Shown here: one piece after another, positions 6,446 through 8,949 of the stretch | Layout: each line of letters begins with the position of its first letter | Numbering within the stretch: position 1 is the stretch's first letter | NCBI GenBank assembly: GCA_015658495.1 | Contig: DQOT01000170.1 | Location: forward strand, 1 to 8,949 | Length of the DNA: 8,949 nt | Direction of reading: 5' to 3' | Source: Fidelibacterota bacterium | GTDB taxonomy: Bacteria > Fidelibacterota > Marinisomatia > Marinisomatales > UBA1611 | Translations under genes and position numbers: made by a program | The notes under the pieces: model-generated | What the model saw: the letters and a program-made list of their open reading frames with translations, nothing else | Database searches by the model: none | What the model was told of the DNA's origin: nothing

Positions 6446-7289
6446 GGTTTTGGATTTCTCCCATTACAAAGGATTTGTCTTCTTTGTAAGTCACACCAAA
6501 CCAGGACGCAGCACTCCGTAAAACATGGACATCTTCTTGTCCGCTTTGGATCAAATCATTCACCACAGATGGAATCAAATATTCACTCTTCATTTCCTGC
6601 CCGTTTTCTTTCAGGAAATCTACAAACATGTCCCGAAGATAATCAAACAGGCTCGGGGTAAAGCCCCACATGTTCATGGACACAGGTTCGCTGCCATCCA
6701 AATCAACATCCCTATTAGAAGATACACCATGGCCTGTCTTTTGAAGATTGTCTGTTTCGATGATTGTATCCAGTTTCCCATCTTGCAGTGAACAAAGTCC
6801 CCGGGTGACACCTCCAAAATTGGATAAAGTTTTGTCCAACTGAAAAGCAACCATAGAAAATTGATCTGCATCTTTATTATAATAATCTGCCACTGCCTTG
6901 AATGATTCCCGACCATAAAAATCGTCGCCATTAATCGCGGCAAAGGGTTCTTGGATCAGGTCCGCAGCGGACAATATAGCCTGACCCGTGCCCCAGGGTT
7001 TTTCTCTTCCTGCCGGGCAAGAAAACCCATCAGGCAGATCATGCAGATCCTGGAAAATAAATTCCACTTGAATCTTTCCAATATATTTTTCTGTGACCAT
7101 TGATTTGAATTCCTGTTCAAAATCCTTTCGAATAATAAAAACAACTTTATTAAATCCTGCTTCAATGGCATCATAGACAGAATAATCAAAAATAGTTTCT
7201 CCACTTGGTCCCACTGTGTCCAATTGCTTGAGTCTGCCATATCGAGAGCCCATTCCCGCAGCCATGACCAGAAGTGTTATATTGTTCAT
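6405..7289 (-). CDS. NDP-sugar-type nucleotidyltransferase
   Basis: This 294-residue protein belongs to the NTP-transferase superfamily that activates sugar phosphates to NDP-sugars. The Rossmann-like N-terminus has the glycine-rich nucleotide loop as 'VMAAGMGSRYGRLKQL' (8-23), a variant of GXGTR...K. 'KPWGTGQAIL' (97-106) matches the base/phosphate-binding GTxxA segment and 'AINGDDFYG' (118-126) the metal-binding Asp motif. 'MNMWGFTPSLFDYL' (205-218) is the typical later strand. There is no left-handed beta-helix, so no acyl- or acetyltransferase domain is fused. The exact sugar is not evident. The ATG has an AAAGGA site about 6 bases upstream and a plausible promoter further up. The following glycosyltransferase overlaps its 3' end. 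Similar genes elsewhere often neighbour a sugar kinase or phosphotransferase; none is in this window. Confidence 0.9.
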   Translation of the reverse strand: MNNITLLVMAAGMGSRYGRLKQLDTVGPSGETIFDYSVYDAIEAGFNKVVFIIRKDFEQEFKSMVTEKYIGKIQVEFIFQDLHDLPDGFSCPAGREKPWGTGQAILSAADLIQEPFAAINGDDFYGRESFKAVADYYNKDADQFSMVAFQLDKTLSNFGGVTRGLCSLQDGKLDTIIETDNLQKTGHGVSSNRDVDLDGSEPVSMNMWGFTPSLFDYLRDMFVDFLKENGQEMKSEYLIPSVVNDLIQSGQEDVHVLRSAASWFGVTYKEDKSFVMGEIQNLVHRGEYPEKLFG

Positions 7290-7331
7290 TATGTTCCTTT
7301 AAATTCGGATGAAAAAACTGAAATAAATTTT

Positions 7332-7359
7332 ATAATAGATGCGGAAGTTACAAACTCAA
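7332..7359 (-). promoter_or_regulatory. Candidate sigma-70-type promoter for the nucleotidyltransferase/glycosyltransferase pair
   Basis: On the minus strand TTGAGT (7359-7354) is followed after 16 bases by TATTAT (7337-7332), close to the TTGACA/TATAAT consensus. Transcription would start near 7325, giving a leader of about 36 bases that contains the AAAGGA ribosome site. The match is by eye in AT-rich DNA, and the housekeeping promoter consensus of this lineage may differ. Confidence 0.4.
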
Positions 7360-7393
7360 TTAACATGGTTTTCAGGGAAATGACTGTTACGAA

Positions 7394-7534
7394 ATGAAAG
7401 GAGCATTCCATAATTATCATACAATGAAAGAATTACAAAATTGGTTCTGTCCCCATTTTGAAATACTGTTCTTAGCATCCTACTTAAAAATGGAAAAAAA
7501 GGATTCCATTCTTTGGATAGGGAAGAAAAAATGA
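7394..7534 (+). CDS. Possible 46-codon leader ORF overlapping the methyltransferase start
   Basis: An ATG at 7394 opens a 46-codon frame whose stop TGA overlaps the methyltransferase ATG as ATGA (7531-7534), the classic layout for coupled translation. The peptide has a central stretch 'NWFCPHFEILFLASYL' and a lysine-rich end 'WIGKKK'. No family is recognised, and there is no clear Shine-Dalgarno before the first ATG. An internal ATG at 7424 is an alternative start. It may be a chance open frame in AT-rich DNA, or part of the leader, and it overlaps an inverted repeat at 7453-7493. Confidence 0.2.
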   Translation: MKGAFHNYHTMKELQNWFCPHFEILFLASYLKMEKKDSILWIGKKK

Positions 7535-8154
7535 ATTCAACTCAAAAGAATTATGATGAATGGTCATCTCAATATGACCTAAATGAAAATCCAACCAGAG
7601 ATTTAGATCGAAAAGTTACTATTCAAACATTATCCAATTATGACTTCTGCAGAGTATTGGAATTAGGATGCGGAACGGGTAAAAACACTGAATGGCTAAT
7701 CACACAATCTTCCCATGTTATCGGATTGGATTTTTCGGAAGGAATGCTTGTTAAAGCTCGTAATAAGATCAAATCTGATAAAGTTACTTTCATTAAATCT
7801 GATCTAAATAATGAGTGGGCGGTAAATGATAATTCTTTCGAATTGGTCACCATCAATCTAACACTCGAACACATAAAAGAATTGGACCCTATTTTCACTC
7901 AGGCATTTTCGAAATTGAAAGATAATGGAAAATTATTTATTTGTGAACTCCATCCGAAAAAGCAGTTAGATGGAAGTAAGGCACGATTTAGTGAAAGTGG
8001 TTCTGAAACAGTATTAGATGTGTATCAACACTTAGAGAAGGATTATATTCGCAGCGCTGAAAATGCCGGATTCAAATTGATTGAAAAGAGAGATTGGTTT
8101 GATAAAAAAAATGAGCTACCAAGACTTATTTCATTTATTTTCAGGAGGAATTAA
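7531..8154 (+). CDS. Class I SAM-dependent methyltransferase
   Basis: This 207-residue protein has the size of a stand-alone class I methyltransferase. The N-terminus 'NYDEWSSQYDLNENPTRDLD' is a typical lead-in. SAM-binding motif I is 'VLELGCGTGKNTEWL' (42-56). The acidic residue that binds the ribose lies in 'VIGLDFSEGML' (63-73), followed by 'FIKSDLN' (87-93) and motif IV-like 'LVTINLTLEHI' (105-115). 'LKDNGKLFICELHP' (129-142) gives the later strands. It resembles the UbiE/Methyltransf_11 group; the substrate cannot be told. I chose ATG 7531 because AGGGA lies 9 bases upstream. A TTG at 7513 would add six residues but has no better site. The gene diverges from the nucleotidyltransferase and its stop overlaps by a few bases a minus-strand open stretch. 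Confidence 0.93.
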   Translation: MNSTQKNYDEWSSQYDLNENPTRDLDRKVTIQTLSNYDFCRVLELGCGTGKNTEWLITQSSHVIGLDFSEGMLVKARNKIKSDKVTFIKSDLNNEWAVNDNSFELVTINLTLEHIKELDPIFTQAFSKLKDNGKLFICELHPKKQLDGSKARFSESGSETVLDVYQHLEKDYIRSAENAGFKLIEKRDWFDKKNELPRLISFIFRRN

Positions 8155-8327
8155 TCAACTTTCGTCCTTTTTTCCCCTAAAAACCTTTCGGAGGTTGCTA
8201 TTTTTTCAAGGTTATTAGGTGCATAAGTAAACATACAGCCACCAGCATGGGAATCGTTAGTCTTCTCTCCCAAAGCCCCCGCTTTCACAGTAGCGTTTGG
8301 TATAGGTTCGATCTTTAGATTAAAAGT
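8151..8327 (-). other. Unassigned open stretch in the methyltransferase / multicopper oxidase gap
   Basis: The 254-base gap 8155-8408 contains a less AT-rich patch. On the minus strand it is open from 8327 to a TAA at 8153-8151. The only early start is GTG at 8288, which would give a 45-residue peptide beginning VKAGALGEKTNDSHAGGCMF and ending EKRTKVD. There is no ribosome site. The patch also contains small hairpins: TGGGA/TCCCA around 8249-8271 and AAAGC-CCCC-GCTTT at 8272-8285. It could be the tail of a decayed gene, a structured RNA, or chance. I do not recognise it. Confidence 0.2.
8182..8206 (+). terminator. Weak intrinsic terminator after the methyltransferase gene
   Basis: AACCT (8182-8186) pairs with AGGTT (8192-8196) around a TTCGG loop, and six T residues follow at 8201-8206 after a GCTA spacer. 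It lies 28 bases after the methyltransferase stop. The stem is only 5 bp and the T-run is offset, so it may be inefficient. Flanking A and T tracts could lengthen the pairing. Confidence 0.45.
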
Positions 8328-8361
8328 TTAGGAATTTCTCATGAAAGTAGATTGATTTTTA

Positions 8362-8380
8362 ACCATCACAATTGTTTGGT
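8362..8380. promoter_or_regulatory. Palindromic dyad upstream of the multicopper oxidase gene
   Basis: ACCA (8362-8365), the palindrome ACAATTGT (8368-8375) and TGGT (8377-8380) form a nearly symmetric dyad 29-47 bases before the ATG, where an operator would overlap a promoter. It does not match the CueR or CopY operators I know. A role in metal-responsive control is only a guess from the gene it precedes. Confidence 0.25.
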
Positions 8381-8408
8381 GTCATAAATCCCAAATAAGG
8401 ACAATCCT

Positions 8409-8949
8409 ATGATTCAAACTCTACTATTTATTATACTAATTTCAATTTCAAGTGCACAAACCTTTTTTGTTCCTCCTTTAGATACCGGCGTTGTAGGAAA
8501 CGGTGCCAGAACCTTCAATCTTCAATTACAAAACGATAGTACCGATTTTTTCCCGGGAATATTCACAGTAACATCCGGATACAATGGAAGCTTTTTGGGT
8601 CCAACGTTGTTGATGATAAAAGGCGATAGCGTGGTCATGAATGTAACCAATACGATGCCTTTCGCAACTACAACGCATTGGCATGGTATGCACTTACCTG
8701 CAGTTATGGATGGTGGACCTCATCAATTGATTGAACAAAATGCGACCTGGGTTGCGACTTGGCGGATAAAAAACAGAGCGAGTACATATTGGTACCATCC
8801 CCACCCACATCCTGACGGATTTCCTATCGATACCTTAAAGGCTACCGGTTGGCAGGTATATCAGGGTATGGCCGGATTGTTGATAGTAAAAGACACCGAA
8901 ACTGACACCCTGGGCTTGCCTGCTGAATATGGCGTGGATGATATTCCTA
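8409..8949 (+). CDS. Multicopper oxidase, N-terminal cupredoxin domain (3' end outside window)
   Basis: The first 180 residues of an exported multicopper oxidase of the CueO/laccase type, which oxidises Cu(I) or phenolic substrates using a mononuclear and a trinuclear copper site. A Sec-type signal peptide spans about residues 1-16 (MIQTLLFIILISISSA) with no twin-arginine motif, unlike E. coli CueO. The first cupredoxin domain has 'GPTLLMIKGDSVVMNVTN' (64-81), then the copper ligands H90 and H92 in 'THWHGMHLP' and H130 and H132 in 'YWYHPHPHPDG'. 'QVYQGMAGLLIVKD' (149-162) closes the domain. About a dozen residues are inserted between the HPH motif and QVYQGMAG compared with CueO. The ATG has AAGGA 7 bases upstream. 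The other cupredoxin domains and the type 1 site lie beyond the window, so completeness cannot be judged. Confidence 0.92.
   Translation, partial: MIQTLLFIILISISSAQTFFVPPLDTGVVGNGARTFNLQLQNDSTDFFPGIFTVTSGYNGSFLGPTLLMIKGDSVVMNVTNTMPFATTTHWHGMHLPAVMDGGPHQLIEQNATWVATWRIKNRASTYWYHPHPHPDGFPIDTLKATGWQVYQGMAGLLIVKDTETDTLGLPAEYGVDDIP

Noticed and set aside
5623..6791. Plus-strand frames opposite the glycosyltransferase and nucleotidyltransferase
   Set aside because: Both minus-strand genes are well supported by motifs; these antisense frames show no domain or start signal.
8210..8310. Possible cobalamin riboswitch, because GGTGC, GGGAATCG and GCCCCCGC appear in that order before the oxidase gene
   Set aside because: The GGTGnAA element, the GCAACTGT segment and the AGGAGACCTGCC-type B12 box are not found in the required places, and the downstream gene is not a cobalamin gene.
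8291..8325. Possible tRNA fragment around GGTTCGATC (8305-8313)
   Set aside because: It resembles a T-loop, but no acceptor stem, D-arm or anticodon arm can be paired around it.
1..8949. CRISPR array, integrase, insertion sequence or a defence system
   Set aside because: No regularly spaced direct repeats, transposase, recombinase or nuclease gene was seen; all genes fit ordinary surface, export, glycan and metal roles.

Overview
This AT-rich 8.9-kb window looks like a chromosomal piece from an uncultured bacterium of the Fibrobacterota-Chlorobiota-Bacteroidota (FCB) superphylum, most plausibly a marine Candidatus Marinimicrobia (SAR406) relative. That placement is an inference from gene style: a gingipain-type C25 protease ending in a dockerin-like repeat pair, a CBM9-like/DUF5916-type outer-membrane-associated protein, and short Sec signal peptides. 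No rRNA or marker gene is present to prove it. No tRNA, CRISPR array or complete mobile element was seen.

Layout. Six genes lie on the minus strand over roughly the first 7.3 kb. In transcription order (right to left) they are: an NDP-sugar-type nucleotidyltransferase (6405-7289); an overlapping family 2 glycosyltransferase (5540-6445); a 1095-residue secreted gingipain-like protease (2147-5434) closed by a strong symmetric terminator; a NicO/RcnA-like nickel/cobalt permease (1413-2087) with a YceI-family protein 12 bases behind it (828-1400); and the 5' part of a CBM9-like/DUF5916-type gene that leaves the window at base 1. Two genes lie on the plus strand: a class I SAM-dependent methyltransferase (7531-8154) and the 5' part of a periplasmic multicopper oxidase (8409 to the window end). 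The nucleotidyltransferase and the methyltransferase are divergent across a 240-base intergenic region.

How the genes relate. The nucleotidyltransferase and glycosyltransferase overlap and probably form a translationally coupled pair for surface-glycan synthesis. The permease and YceI protein form a second tight pair. The NicO-like permease and the multicopper oxidase suggest metal handling, but they are on opposite strands and not demonstrably linked.

The most notable object is the C25 protease. It keeps the catalytic His and Cys of Arg-gingipain (RgpB), the residues that form RgpB's arginine pocket, and an Arg-Tyr junction at the propeptide boundary. It carries a C-terminal dockerin-like module in place of the type IX secretion sorting domain. 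Intergenic regions hold several inverted repeats of unknown role and one odd open patch (8151-8330) that may be a gene relic.
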